Source: Gracilaria gracilis (taxonomy: Eukaryota > Rhodophyta > Florideophyceae > Gracilariales > Gracilariaceae). From it: DNA of 64,000 nucleotides. Below, one piece after another: positions 11,571 through 24,819 of the stretch. The position numbers and the translations under genes were made by a program. A model generated the notes under the pieces. It worked only from the letters and a program-made list of their open reading frames with translations, did no database searches and was not told the origin of the DNA. Location of the stretch: positions 434,001 to 498,000 of the forward strand of contig JARGSG010000199.1 in the NCBI GenBank assembly GCA_030374805.1. The letters are read 5' to 3'. Each line of letters starts with the position of its first letter. The first letter of the stretch is position 1.

Positions 11571-13416
11571 ATGGTCGCAAACGCCGAACCCGTGGTAATT
11601 AGTCTTCGGCTACCAAGAGCCGCCACGATGACCACTGCTATTATTGTGGTCGTCGTGGTGACTACGCAAGAGACTGTTACAAACGCAAACGAGAAGAGTC
11701 TGGCAATAACGACAACCGACGATCCTCAAAGGGACGACAACCGACGATCCTCAAAGGGACGACAACCGTACGATCGTCACAGCAGTGGTTCGAGTCGGCA
11801 ATATGGCTGTTACCATAATGGAAAACGTCAGTCCAACTGGAACTCAGGCTTTGCACCAAGTAGGGATGGAAATGGCAGTCGTAACTCCAACCCTCAAGCG
11901 TATGTCGTGCAAAGGCGTGGGGATTCGCCACCCTCGCCTGGCTTTAACTGTAACATGGCCAAGTTCGAGAGCAATATTGCTCTCCTCTCCCACTCTAAGG
12001 TGGACTCACCCTATATCGACTCAGAAGCCACGCACCACTTCTTCCATTCGTGTAAGGCTCTCATTCGCTATGAACGCATCGACATCAAGAATGCTCAAGC
12101 CGCCTCTGGAGCAGCTCGACTGGTTGGAAAGGGTCACGTTTGGATACCTTTAAATAAGGGTACTGTTGTTGCAGCTTATCGCGCCCCAGCGTTCCAGTCT
12201 AACATACGTTCGGTTGGCGTGTTAAGTGCTGACCTCATGGTGGTGTTCACCTCTACCATCTGCCCGTACAACGGATGTTTCATCATGGATCCCCATCGGA
12301 ATCAGGAGATCATTTGGGAGACCAAAATATATCAGGGTCTCTACGTTATGGACCTCAGTGATAGGGACAAACAGGTTATGGTTGTCAACGCAAGCAAAAG
12401 CAATCAGGGGCTTGCTTTGGAATGGCATGGTCGAACTGGTCACCTGCCTCCGAATAGGTACCAGAATCTCGCCAAAACCTTTCAATCCGTTTCCTGCTTT
12501 CAACGCTCCATTCTTGACTCGCTGACATGCGTTCCTTGTCTCACTGGCAAGATGAAACGGAACCCACTAGTCGCTCGATCGCGATCCGTTTCAACTTCCA
12601 GTCCTTTGGAACTCATTCATGTAGACATATCTGGAAAGATTTCGCAATCTACGCAATGGCCATTCTGGACGACCATAGTTCGAAGTCGGACGTCTTCCTC
12701 CTGAAGGACAAGACAGGTGTTAGTGTTCTCAGGCACCTGGATTGGTACAGACGCCGATCGGAGCTGGAAATGAACCACTCGGTTTGCTTATAGAAGGTTC
12801 GCCGGGACGGGGCTGGCGAACATAAGAGCATCAAGTTGGTAACGTTCTGCTTCAATCATGGCGTAATTATGGATTACTCTCTTACTTATGCGTCTGAGTC
12901 TAATTGCGCCGCGGAGATACTTACCCAAGAACATTGGACCAGAACTCGCGTGCTTCTCTTTGCCAGTAAGTTGCCCATGGCATTCTGGGCTGAAGCTATG
13001 AACTACGCGAACTGGCTAAGGAACCGGGCCCCATCTTCTAGAATACAGGGACGGATTCCTATTATGGAATGGGACCCATGTACTAACATTGACTTCTCCC
13101 ACATTCCTAAATTTAGGCAGCCCGGCTATGCCTTCGTCTACCGATCCAAGACCGTGGCAAACAAGAAGTTCCTTCCTCGTTCCATCTTCGCGCACTTTGT
13201 CAGCACGCAAAGCGACAACACACTCGTCCGTGTGTTCGTACCGGAGAAGAACTCGGTCGTCACTTGCCGTATCCTGGACTTCAAGGCCATCAACTCATTG
13301 CCACTTCCCAATGTCTCCACCCTCCTGGAAGAGATAACCCGTCAACATCAGACAGAAAAGACGGAGCTTTTCGATCAAACCAGCGATGGTTCCGACTTGG
13401 AAGGCAACTTGGTATA
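11571..13416 (+). pseudogene. Copia 1 gag end, protease and integrase region
   Basis: A Cys-rich zinc-knuckle-like stretch (CYYCGRRGDYARDC) is readable near 11,638-11,680. The protease-like site is SPYIDSEATHHFFHS near 12,010. The GAG-pre-integrase box is LEWHGRTGHLPPNRYQNL near 12,418, and integrase follows (SPLELIHVDISGK near 12,600, then FWAEAMNYANWLRNRAPSS near 12,985). This domain order, with integrase upstream of reverse transcriptase, is diagnostic of Copia. Broken. Confidence 0.8.
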
Positions 13417-14274
13417 TGAAGGACAACACTCCTTGAAGGCGATTTGAGGTACTTAAATTTCGGCATCATGCGCTAGTAGATATATATGATCTAAACCGCT
13501 ATCAGCGTGTCGGCTCGCTAAAGTAATTTCTACAGATGTACAAGTAGATCTGCACTGCTCGAGGCACCGCTTAGCGGGTTTGAATAGCATACGTGTAGCA
13601 CGGATATGCCGGAGGTGGTGCATCCAGCATTGCTGTATTACTTAGGTATTTTATAGATTATTTTGCCCGGCGCACCCACTGTCAGTGGTGCGCCGAGCTC
13701 AGTACTGAGAGGGTTGAGCACCGCTCTCCCAAGTAAATTGCCCCTTTCCAAGCAAGGGCTTCTGGCTCTAACTATCACGCCTTCGCGGATTGTTCACTTC
13801 CAAGTGGAGTGACGGCCGTATTGTTCACGTATAGTTACCCACCCTTGTGGCGCTCAGAGTATAACCACTGTTTCTTTGTCTCGTTCTGACCCATTGTCAT
13901 ATACACGCCCGTGTATTGGGTTTGCTTTATTCTCTCTCTCTTTTCCCCACTCTGGTGCACCGGTGGTTCCCTTTCTCCCCTTTTTGGGTTTGTTCTTTTG
14001 CCCTGTTCTCAGTGGCCCGCTTCCTACACCTCTTCGTTGCCGTTCTACTATCTTTCGAGGACTCATCTCGTGGCCATGTGAACACGTGGATCTCTACCGA
14101 CTACAGTCTAGCATCAACGCTCCGACGCTTGTCGTGACAGTTTGACCTCGGATATACACCCGGCTCAGCTCTGTCATTTCCGGAGTGCTCCGTTTGCTGT
14201 GCTACCCTATCGAGGGGAAGATTCCGAACTTCTTCGTGAGCTTGCGCTTTTCCCGCCAAAGGCGTTGCTCCACA
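13417..14274 (+). repeat. 5' LTR of gypsy 2
   Basis: 858 bp, beginning TGAAGGACAACACTCC and ending CTCCACA, repeated at 23,958-24,819. It contains a strong hairpin at about 13,673-13,698. A TGG-starting tract lies two bases downstream of its end. Confidence 0.9.
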
Positions 14275-14276
14275 AG

Positions 14277-14292
14277 TGGTCTCCTGAATTAG
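14277..14292 (+). other. putative primer-binding site of gypsy 2
   Basis: TGGTCTCCTGAATTAG begins two bases after the 5' LTR. Starting with TGG, the complement of a tRNA CCA end, and its position fit a minus-strand primer site. The tRNA partner was not identified. Confidence 0.5.
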
Positions 14293-14436
14293 AAACGATT
14301 AGTTTTTGTCGGAAGATTCACTCGTGAATTCTCTCGTTTCGAGGTTGGTCCTTTTGCCCTTGTCCCCATTTCGAAGTTTACTGGAAGTCCCAGCTCATTG
14401 GCTGTTGATTGATCCCGTTTTACGGTGTTTTTGGTC

Positions 14437-16560
14437 ATGACGGTGTCAGATCGTCCGAAGACACGCATCCAGACTGGAAGAACGGATCCGCCACTCCCAT
14501 CACGGATCCCCAACCGTTCACGGTCTTGTACCAAAGGGATGCCGGGTACTGAAGCTGTGCCGACGACCACCCGACTTCCACCCACGTCGTTGATTAACCC
14601 TCATAGGGGTGATGGACCGGCTCCTGTCGTTGCTGGTCCAGCTCTTCCTACTGGTGGAACGGTCTCCACTGGCCCTGCCAGAGAAGAGCCACCCTCGAGG
14701 TCGGCTACTAACGATATTCCCAGTTTAACTGTGGAAGAGCAGCTCCGCTCTATGCGGGCTGCCCACGCTACCCTTGCTAAGGAGTTGTCGCTGCTTCGAA
14801 AGAAGGTGGATGTACCTGCTTTGCAGGACGTTTCTGAGGATTTCCGCGTATTGGGTGGTGATGTCAACTCCATCTTGGGAGCTTTCTGAGGACCCAATAA
14901 TTTCGTGGAGGACGTGGCTGAGAAGTTTACTCGCCTCCCGGCCCGTTTGGAAACGGTGGAAAAAACTGTTCTGGTTGGAACCAATCGCACGGCTGAGCCG
15001 GTTGCTGTTTCACACCGTGACAAGAAGGTAAGTGGATCCAAAGCACGCAAAGAGCGGAAGAACTACGACTCCGATTCTTCTGCATCTTCTCTTTCTTCAC
15101 CTTATTCAACCGGGTCTGATTCATTCGACTAGTCGGTAGAACAAGCCCTTCTTGAGCGTTCGCCACGCTCAAAGCAGTCATCAGCCACCCAAGGTGTGAT
15201 ACGCGTCCGATCGAAGGGAAGGAAGCACTCTGGATTAAAAGAGGTGAAGCCTAACAATCTGCTCTACAAGAAGCTGTTGTCATACCGGTACCATCGTTTG
15301 GAGGACTTCTCATTACATTAAACTCTCCATGGGACGGGAAAAGTGCAAGACTGTATCAAACGAATGCAGCTCTCGCTCCGTAATCAACTGTTTACAGGCG
15401 ATGATCCCATCTTGGTGTTGGATTTTATATCACGCTTTGTAGCGGGAGCCGACATCCTCTGGGTGAATGAAAGAAAGGCGTTTGTCGCGCTGCCCTATTT
15501 TTTACGCGGACTTGCGGAAGATCAGTACAACTCTGTAAGAGGTTCATCGCGCGCCTCTGAAGGAGAGGTTACCTGCTGGCCTGAAGCAGTTCAGTATCTA
15601 CTGAGGCCCTTTGCCCCTGGCACCGCTATCCAGTCGGTTATCCTCGCTCTGAGAGACACCAAACAACGCCCCGGCGAAACGGAAACCGATTAATCGGTGC
15701 GCCTGAATAAGGCCTTCCACCGTTGTGGCAATGTTTATTCATATCAAGAGCGTTTTACCATGTTCGTTGATGAACAAGATCCGGCTATACGGACCCTAGT
15801 GGCCAGTCGCCGTGAAGAAAACCGTAAGATCACGTACTTGAAACTGATGCAGTATGCACGCGCCGAAGGCGATGCTTTACGCGCACGAGTCCCGGGTACC
15901 CGGTTGAAGTACGCTAAAGCGTTGATGTTAGAACCGGGAAACCCGTCTGCGTCAATGCTGGCTGAAGAACACTCCAATGAGGAGTATGGTCAGGTGCACT
16001 TTGCCCGTAGCGACGTGCTTCCAATCCCGACAACGGAGCTTTTTTTAACCACGGATGCCTCGTTTCAGACAGCTCCGGACGATACACTGCTGTGTGCAGA
16101 TTCGAACCGAGTTCGACCGTCTCGACTGTCATATGAAAATGGTGGAACCCGGGCCTCACGGCCTGGCTGGCAAGCTTCCCGCCCATCGGTGCGATTCTCG
16201 AATACTAGGGAGGTCAATGCCATTGTTGGATTGATCTGTCCCCTCTGCTATACGCGAGGGTATACTTCTCCGCAGTGCGTTTTAACCATGCGTGAAAGGG
16301 CACAAGTCATTGCCAACTACGAATGCTTCTCACCTGAGAAGAAGGCTTCCGTTCCGATGGCATCGTACATCCGCGCGAAGATGGATATTCCACGCACAAT
16401 TGCGGCTCCGATTGTCCAGAACATGGTGACCTTTCACCCCCGTATTCCTCTCGAGACAAATCCAACCGCTACTGCGAACGTTTTTGCCGCTGGTATCCGG
16501 GCATCAATGGTTCAGAACACTGAGCACACGCCTCAGGCAGAATCTGCAGCGAGAAACTAA
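14437..16560 (+). pseudogene. gypsy 2 gag region
   Basis: The region starts at an ATG at 14,437 with a Pro/Thr/Arg-rich N-terminus. A heptad-like segment follows (EEQLRSMRAAHATLAKEL), then a capsid-like helical part near 15,340-15,700 (ISRFVAGADILWVNERKAF, FLRGLAEDQYNSV). The C-terminal part has a Cys motif (ICPLCYTRGYTSPQC) near 16,230 that could be the nucleocapsid zinc finger. The family role is packaging of element RNA in cytoplasmic particles. Broken. Confidence 0.65.
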
Positions 16561-16699
16561 CTTTGGTAGTCTCCTCTCTTGGAGAGGCGCCCTCAGAGCT
16601 GAGGCTGAAGGCGCCCGAGGCGTACCGGCCTCGCTCCCAGGTCCGAATCCTCTCGAGGAAACAGGCAGTCGAAGACGTGAACTCAGAATACCTTGGTGT

Positions 16700-19600
16700 T
16701 CTTCGTCGACCTTGGATACGGGTAAGAAATAACCGGTTCCCCGATAGAGTTATGGTGATGGCCAAGCTCAATTACAAGGTCTATGCCGATCTTGGCGTTT
16801 CACCCCAGTTTATGGTGCGTTATATCACTGTATTAGATACAGGCGCAGGTCCGAACTTCATCGTTGAGACAGCGTTGCTACCCGACTTGCGGTCACACAT
16901 TCGCCGTTGCGATATTCTTGATGTCGCTGACGCGAAAAACAACCCGTTGTCAACGGTAGGATACATCGAGTTGGTAATCCGCTTTGGCTCATGCATGGTG
17001 AAGCTCGGCTTTTGTCGTTGGTTGGACGGTCTCTGGCCGCCCCAGTCATTTTGGGGTGTGACTTTAGCGACCGCTTCGTCGATGCAATTAGGCCCCGCCA
17101 GAGGCGTTTTGAAATGGAAGATGGTTCGTCCGTGCTGATTTTTCGTCGTCATTTGAGGCATGCCTCCAAGAAGCATGTACCTCTAACTGCGGCGCAGAAA
17201 GCACCTCCGAGCTCTCGGGAATATACAAAGCTTTGTGTAGCCTCCGCCACACGCGTGCTTCTAGAGTCTCAAGTCTGGGTACAGGTGAGTTCCCGTCAAC
17301 ACTGCTTACGAATCGTCCAGCCGTTGCCGTTATTGTATGATAAAAACACTCTCGCCATTGCTAATGGAGTCGTCCAAGGGGAACCGGATAATCCATTTTA
17401 CGTGTTGATAGCCATCTTAGCAAAACAATCCAGTATCTGGTGGAGAACCAAGTGATTGGCTCGGTTATGCCGCATCCAACTGCGTTGGTACCTACACAGA
17501 TGACTGCTGCCGATGTGCTCGGACTCGTTCACTCTAAGGAGGGGGAGGAGTTTGCATCTCAACCGCCTCCGTCGCCAAGTTCTTCGGGTCAGTCACCTGT
17601 TAAGACAGAGAAGACAAGCGTTCCGACGAGTTACGACCAATTGGACCCAGTGAAGGAATAGGAAGAAATCGACCTCGAATATGTTCCGGAGACACACCGC
17701 AAACGACTGCTCGATTTACTTCGTGAATTCGCCACAATGTGGGATGATTCTCTCGGAGAGATAAATACGACGGAACACCGGATTGATCTCCTTCTGAATT
17801 CTCGGCCAGTAGCCCAACATCCGTACAGGGCAGGGCCCAAGTCCAGAGAAGGAGAGCAATTTCAGGTAGACAAGATGCTCCGTGCAGGAGTTATAGAACC
17901 GGCACATTCGCCGTGGGCATCACCAGTGGTACTGGCTCCGAAACCGGATGGTTCCTGGCGCTTTTGCATCGACTATCGTCGTCTAAACGCTCTTACCGTC
18001 AAGGATGTGTACCCTATTTTACGTATGGATGAATATATCGATTCTCTCGGAGATGCTACGGTACTCACGGCATTGGATGCTAATTGGGGATACTGGCAAG
18101 TCCCAATGAGGAAGCAGGATCAGGACAAGACAGCGTTTGTCTGCCATTCTGGCCTCTACCGTTTTAAACAGATGTCCTTTGGTTTAACCAATGCCTCCAC
18201 TACTTTTCAGCGTGCTATTGATATCCTATTGGCCCGCTTCAAGTGGCGTACTTGTCTCGTTTATCTTGACGACATCATTGTGTTCTCAAATAATCTGGAT
18301 GATCATCTCACATATGTGAGAGATATAATGGCCACGTTTCGGAACGCGGGAGTGACACTCAAGCTGGGGAAATGCGAATTATTCACGGATACTGTCAAGT
18401 ATCAGGGTCACATAATCCGTCCAGGACGTGCCATGATCGAGAAAGGTCGTGTGAAGTCGCTGAAACAGGCCACAGAACCGACTATCCAGACTGAACTGAG
18501 ATCCTTTTTAGGATTGATCAACGTCTATAGACGGTTTAGTCTCAACTTCGGGTACATGGCGCCTCCTTTCGATGCGCTTCTGCGGAAGAGTCAACCGCCT
18601 AAATTGGACCCATTCACTTCTACTACGATGGAAGCCTTTAAATCTCACAAAGAGGCTGTAACCACGGCACCAGTATGGTCACTACCGAGACCGGGAGTTT
18701 CATATACCGTGACCACGGATTCTAGTGACTAACAGGTAGGCTGTGTCTTGTTTCGACCACCCCAGAGAGGAAACGCAAGCCAATTGGATACTGGTCCCGT
18801 TCGTTGAACGTGTATGAGACGAATTACTACGTCTCGGACAAGGAATGTCTTGCCTAAGTGTGGGCATTATGTACACTACGCCCGTACCTCATGAGTGCTC
18901 ATTTCACCCTTTACACGGTCCACTCATCATTGAGATGGGTACTCTCCATATCGGAGCCTTCTGGCCGCTTATTGCGTTGGAGACTGCGTCTTGCAGAATT
19001 CGACTTCGACGTAGCCTACAAGAATGGTGCCAACAATACACAAGCCGACGCCCTTTCTCGCCTACCCACCAAAGAGGAAGCGTTAGCCTTCGATGACGAG
19101 GAAACACCTTGCTTTGCAGTTGATGACTACAGCGTAGATGAAGTGGATTTTGACCAGGAACTGGATGAACTACTTGCTGTCACCGAAAGTGCGAACTCCT
19201 TACCAGGGAACTTCGGACCCGTCACCACGGAGGAGATGGTAAGGGAACAATTCAGCGATCCCTACTGCACGACGATCCGGGCGCAATTCAATAGAGGAGC
19301 TGACCTCCCCTTTTGGGTGAATTATATTGGATATCTCGTTCGCACGGTAACTGGAACCCCACAAATAGTGGTGCCACACGACCTACAATCTCGGGTGTTA
19401 CACTTGTCACTCTATGTCAAACTTAGTGGACACGTCAGAGAACGGAAACTGTACCTTACCTTGCGAAGGAAATTCTACCGACCAGCAATGGCTGTGGATT
19501 GCTACGCAACTGTGCGGTTGTGCCCCGAGTGTGCTCGGAATGGCGTCACGCTCCGCCGCCATGAGACGAAGTTGAAGCTCTTTTCCGCAAGGGCGCCTCT

Positions 19601-21790
19601 GGAATTCGTAGCTATCGATATTTTGGGACCGTTCCTCGCTACTAAGCGGCGTAGCAAATTTCTACTCGTGATCACGGATCGTTTTTCGAAGCTCGTTCGT
19701 ACCGTACCATTACGGAGAATCACGTCATTGACGGTTGCGAAAGCATTCGTCACCCAGTGAGCATTCCCCTACCGTCCACCGGTGAATCTACTCTCCGACA
19801 ACAGGAAACAGTTCGCATCCCGGTTCCTCGGGGATGTATGCAAAATTCTGGATGTCAAGAATCTCTTCACGACAACCCACCACCCCTAGTGTAGTGGGCA
19901 GACTGGACGGTGTAAGTGGACGCTGTTAGCGGCACTCCGTTCATACGCAGCCGATCACCCCACCACGTGGGACCTGTTCACCGATGCGCTGATATTCGCA
20001 TACAACACTCAGGTACACCGTACTACGACATTGTCTCCATTTCATTTGGTTCTGTCTCGCACCCCACTGCCCGTGGCGCACGAAGCACAGCCAACGCAGG
20101 ATCAATTTACTTCGACGAAGGGATACAGGGAGATATGAAAGACATGGCTTACCAAGCTATTCCCTGCAGCACAACGGTCAATGGCCCGGTCACAAGCGGC
20201 ATATAAGCGTGATTACGATGAGCGAGCCCCTGGAAGAACGGCCGCACTTAAGGAAGGGACTATGTGTTCATCAGTAAGGAGTATTGGAACCCAGGCACGG
20301 AGAAACGCCACAAGCTCTCAGCCGTCGCTGACGGTTCCTCCAAAACAATTGCTGTTGAATACGACACTGTCATAGTTGAGATGGGTCACCAACACGAACG
20401 CATCTCCCGTGATCGCATGGTTTTTGCACCCCCCCTGCGGGAAACGACCTATCAAGTGAACATTCTGCCGCGGAAGCGGAAACGAACACTACGGACACAC
20501 CGGACCCACCCCCGATCGACCGCCCACGAGAGTTACCACACCCTAATAGGGGACTCTCGGATCTACCGAGGTTATCGGACTCTAAGCGCCCTGGTGCTTC
20601 GCTGTCTGCAGCCCCGCCGCCTGGCGTAATTACCCGCCACCTTGGCGCGGCGACACCCACTCTCCATGTCACTCCAGCAAAGGAGGGGGAGGGACCTGTT
20701 AATTGTCATGCTTCCGCGCTGTCGCGTGATGAACACCCTGTCGCACGGAAAAGAGACACCGCTAGTGCGCAAGCAAAGCCCTCTCGGGAGCCCGGCGTCT
20801 CTTCAAAGTCGTCGCCTGTTAACGCATAAGCGGAATCGTGACTAGACACTACCGCTGCGCGGGACAGTACCGAGGAGACTAAGTCGTTACCGGCGAGGCC
20901 GTTACCTACGCCGCATAGCGCGTCTGGAGTGACTACAGCGCACATCAAAGTGGAAACACCGCCTGAGGTGCCGTTCAGCTCGCACGTCCAAGAGGGAGAA
21001 GAATCGTTGAAGACTAAGTCGTCCAGCACGCCCAAGGCGGAGTATACCGTGAACACGTCGCGAAGTGCCCAGCAGGGAAGTGCCAACCGTAGCACACGGA
21101 CTACAATTGTAAGGGAGATCAGCTCAGCGAGCGAGCCAAAACGACAAGCCAAGCTGACACCACCCGTGCACATGGAGGCAGAACGTGCCACGGCGAAGAC
21201 CAATAACGGCCACCCGTTGACAATATCACGTGCCACCACGGCGAGGCCGGTTCAATCAGGGTTACCGTTGACGCGAGCACCTTCAACGACACACCCAACT
21301 CCGTCGAAACGGCCGCTACCACGCAAACTTGCGGTACGCCCACTTGGGACTCCCGCGGGAGAAGGAACTCTATCGAACCAAGGCAATGGGAACACCGACA
21401 CCGCAAGACGCGTGACAATCGACCCCAGTAGGAAACCACACCTCGAAAGTACAGTGCCAACAACCTTGTTGGATACAACTCGGTCCAACCGGAGCGTCGA
21501 CACCACGCCAACAACGGAAATGCCGGCGGAGAGCGCTCCGACGAAGGATGTCGTAATCACACGGCAAGGCCGGGAAGTCTTCCGACAGTAGTTTGTAGTC
21601 GAACACATAGTGGAACACTCATACCACCCGTTGGGGTACATACAGTATCTCGTACGTTTGTATGGCTACGGGCGCGAGGCGGATTCGGACGAGCCCATCG
21701 AGCATCTCCCACGATCGAAAGTGGTGCAGTATTATCGATCTACTCTCACGGGTCTCCCAGCGACAGTTGTCAATGCCCAAGTGCGATAAC
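16700..21790 (+). pseudogene. gypsy 2 pol: protease, RT, RNase H, integrase, chromodomain
   Basis: Protease-like VLDTGAGPNFIVE lies near 16,830. Reverse transcriptase is very clear from about 17,740 to 18,560: SPVVLAPKPDGSWRFCIDYR, LDANWGYWQVPM, and the active-site box LVYLDDIIVFS at about 18,258-18,290. RNase H follows near 18,700. The integrase zinc region (LSGHVRERKLYLTLRRKFY, LCPEC) is near 19,420-19,540 and the core begins EFVAIDILGPFLATKRRSKF near 19,600. A basic, Ser/Thr/Pro-rich linker leads to a chromodomain-like segment at about 21,595-21,740 (VEHIVEHSYHPLGYIQYLV, DEPIEHLP). Broken in many places. Confidence 0.85.
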
Positions 21791-22113
21791 ACTCCCCGAA
21801 GGGGAAGAAGCTAGCTCACCTTGAAGGAAGTTCAGGAGTGGAAAAAGATGAAGCTGGCACTTGGAAATGGAAAAATATACGCCATCGACGGAAGTTGGTT
21901 TAATGGACATCAAGGCTATATCATATTACAACACCGCACAGCGGGAATCAGGAGGAAGATGGACTAAGCCCCCGACCCTTGGTTGGAAGGGCCCGGAGCG
22001 CCGTCACCGCCACCCCCATTGCTTGGATTGGATCCGCCAGTAAGGGGTGCAGCCAACGCGTCCCGCATTGCGGCGACTTTACCGCTCGGTACATTTGCGG
22101 AGAGCCGAACTCC

Positions 22114-23719
22114 TCAGAGGAACTGAGCGATCACAGCCGCCTCACCAGTCCCACCCACAGAGGGGAGGACGGCAGGCATCTCGATCACTTCGGGTTCGTC
22201 CAGAAGAGAATCCATCACGGCTCCTACCGATGAAGGTTCGCCCTCGGGTGGATTCACTGGCTCAGCAGTCGCCGTTGCCGGCGCTGCCGTGTCGTTGGAG
22301 GTCGGCCCAGCCGCATTGGTGGAGGGCACCACTTCGACTACGTCGTTATCATACCCCATCTCGGGTTCTTCGTCCATCATTTGGTCATCGTCACCGCCGT
22401 AGGCGTGATAAAACTCGTCAGCGTCAACGAAGCCAACAGGATGCCCGTTAGGAATATACCTCAGAGCCATCCGGAGAGCTGCCGCTTCAGCTGCGGTGAT
22501 CTCTTGCACCTCCCAGGGGTTGAAAAAGATGAAGTCTCCCGCCAATGGCATGCATCGTCCCGAGACCTGTCAGAACCGCCGTCCTCGTGACCGTGGCAGC
22601 TTTGAGTGAAGGGCACGCTGGCCCAATCAACTCGGTCGACTACGTCGAGGAGCCCACGAACTCTTCGGCATTGTTCACACCTCCAAGAGGGACCCGCAAC
22701 GACAGGTCTCGTATACATGTACGAGGGCGAGGCCGGATATACCACAGTCGATGCTGGTCATATACTTCCCATAGGAGATAAGCCGCGGTGCGGATTACCC
22801 ACTCGGTGAGCACAACGGACCACAGTCCGGAATACGGATCCTCGATGAAGCATGGGCCAAGATAGGAGAGGACCGGGGGCAACTCAACGTGGCACCCGCG
22901 ACACAACTCCACAGAGGACCACCAAGTGGGAATGGGAACGTAACGGCCCAGCCGGTGATTGTGCCGGACTCGATTGATCTCCGTGTTCTGATACGGTACG
23001 AGAAACCCGAAACGGGAACGCGCAAGAAGCTCATCGCGGATGAAGTTCTGTAACCACCGCGAACGGAACTCCCAGCGAAGATACCTGAACTCCGCATGGA
23101 GAATTGGATGAATCCAACACACCGGCTCCTGGCGTACAACGGGACGTCCTCTACAGGAGTAAGTCTCAACCCCCGCCAAGCGGGTTCAATACGAAATCTC
23201 GCCTTGTGTACGGTACGACTGGAGATCGAAGCTGATGGAATCAGGAATTGGGAACTCGAAGTTCGCCCGGCTCTGCCGTGCATACCCCAAGCGAACAAAT
23301 GCCGCCTGAGCGAAAGCCAGCGACTCGCCGGTACGCCGCAGAACTGCGTGAGGAGGCACGAAAACCTGCCAACGCCAACCCCACGAAGTGGTGACTATCG
23401 CCGGAAGATTTCCGGTAAGGCGATCGGTACCGTCCGCATAGGACGCGATGAGCTCCTCGTTGAAAACGGCTGTAGGATGAAACCACGGAGCAGTCCGGAA
23501 GAGATGCGCGTGAACGCGAGGGTTCTGTCCGACTAACTCGTCGTAGGAAGGCCACGGCACTTCATGCATGACGTGACCATGAGGCTGCTGCCTTGGAGGG
23601 AGCATGTGGCCGCCACTGGCGTTGTTGCCCTGGGACGCCTCAGAAGCATTGCCGCTTTGCGGAAGAGGCACGGAACGAAATCCGGAGAAGTATCCCGAGT
23701 CCGGAGGTTGAGCGCTCAT
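22114..23719 (-). pseudogene. 3' antisense gene block of gypsy 2, function unknown
   Basis: Minus-strand coding-like sequence starts with an ATG at 23,719, about 240 bases inside the 3' LTR, and runs toward the chromodomain. The N-terminal part reads GYFSGFRSVPLPQSGNASEA, PWPSYDELVGQNPRVHAHLF and WGWRWQVFVPPHAVLRRTG. The middle is Trp/Arg-rich (LHAEFRYLRWEFRSRW). The end holds FIFFNPWEVQEITAAEAA and an acidic Ala/Pro/Glu tail. It is broken across frames and no known family is recognised. Like the block in gypsy 1 it begins with an FRS(I/V)PLP motif and ends in an acidic Pro-rich tail, the only resemblance I can see between the two. Confidence 0.5.
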
Positions 23720-23943
23720 TGCGCGGGGTACTCGAGGAACAACTGGAAGGTTGGTGGTAGGACCCCGAAAGTGAGAGGCAGACTGTTGTGAAGAGGAATG
23801 GTCGTCGCGGGAGCGAGGTTTTCACTGTCGAGTGGTAGTGACTTGATCTACGCGAGGCGAGAGGGAATCCGACGACCTCGGGGACGCGCTTTTATGTCCA
23901 CGGTTGGGAGTTCGACCCGCCATCGCTACGGCGCGGCTCACTC

Positions 23944-23957
23944 TTAAGGAGGGGATA
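23944..23957 (+). other. polypurine tract of gypsy 2
   Basis: The purine-rich tract TAAGGAGGGGATAT directly abuts the 3' LTR, the expected site of plus-strand priming. A similar tract (TTAAGGAGGGGGAAGGGAGG) lies after the chromodomain of gypsy 1 near 7,314. Confidence 0.6.
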
Positions 23958-24819
23958 TGAAGGACAACACTCCTTGGAGGCGATTTGAGGTACTTATTTA
24001 ATTTCGGCATCATGCGTTAGTAGATATATATGAGCTACACCGCTATCAGCGTGTAGCCTCGCTGAGGTAATTTCTACAGATGGACACGTAGATTTGCACT
24101 GCTCGAGACACCGCTTAGCGGGTGTGAATAGCACACGCGTAGCACGGATATGCCAGAAGGAGTGCATCCAGCATTGCTGTATTTACTTAGGTATTTTATA
24201 GATTATTTTGCCCGGCGCACCCATTGTCAGTGGTGCGCCGAGCTCAGTACTGAGAGGGTTGAGCACCGTTCTCCCAAGTAAATTGCCCCTTTCCAAGCAA
24301 GGGCTTCTGGCTCTAACTATCACGCCTTCGCGAATTGTTCACTTCCAAGTGGAGTGACGGCCGTATTGTTCACGTATAGTTACCCACCCTTGTGGCGCTC
24401 AGAGTATAACCACTGTTTCTTTGTCTCGTTCTGACCCATTGTCATATACACGCCCGTGTATTGGGTTTGCTTTATTCTCTCTCTCTTTTCCCCACTCTGG
24501 TGCACCGGTGGTTCCCTTTCTCCTCTTTTTGGGTTTCCCCTTTTGCCTTGTTCTCAATGGCTCGCATCCGATACCTTGTTGTTGCCGTGCTACTCTCTTT
24601 CGAGAACTCATCTCGTGACCATGTGAACACGTGGATCTCTACCGACTACAGTCTAGCATCAACGCTTCGACGCTTGTCGTGACAGTTTGACCTCGGATAT
24701 ACACCCGGCTCAGCTCTGTCATTTCCGGAGTGCTCCGTTTGCTGTGCTACCCTATCGAGGAGAAGATTTCGAACTTCTTCGTGAGATTGCGCTTTTCGCG
24801 CCAAAGGCGTTGCTCTACA
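23958..24819 (+). repeat. 3' LTR of gypsy 2
   Basis: 862 bp, beginning TGAAGGACAACACTCC and ending CTCTACA, matching 13,417-14,274. It is preceded by the purine-rich tract AAGGAGGGGATA, and the sequence beyond it returns to Copia reverse transcriptase. Confidence 0.9.

Larger units (their letters stand above)
13417..24819 (+). mobile_element. Ty3/gypsy element 2, chromodomain type, with LTRs
   Basis: A full-length but broken chromovirus-like element of about 11.4 kb. It has two LTRs, a primer-site-like TGG tract just inside the 5' LTR, gag, protease, reverse transcriptase, RNase H, integrase, chromodomain, a 3' antisense gene block and a purine tract before the 3' LTR. The coding region is interrupted many times. 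The LTRs look roughly mid-90s percent identical by eye, with most differences in the first 300 bases, so the insertion is moderately old. It lies inside Copia 1. The flanking bases (GTATA on the left, GTAATA on the right) may be a degraded target duplication. Confidence 0.9.
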
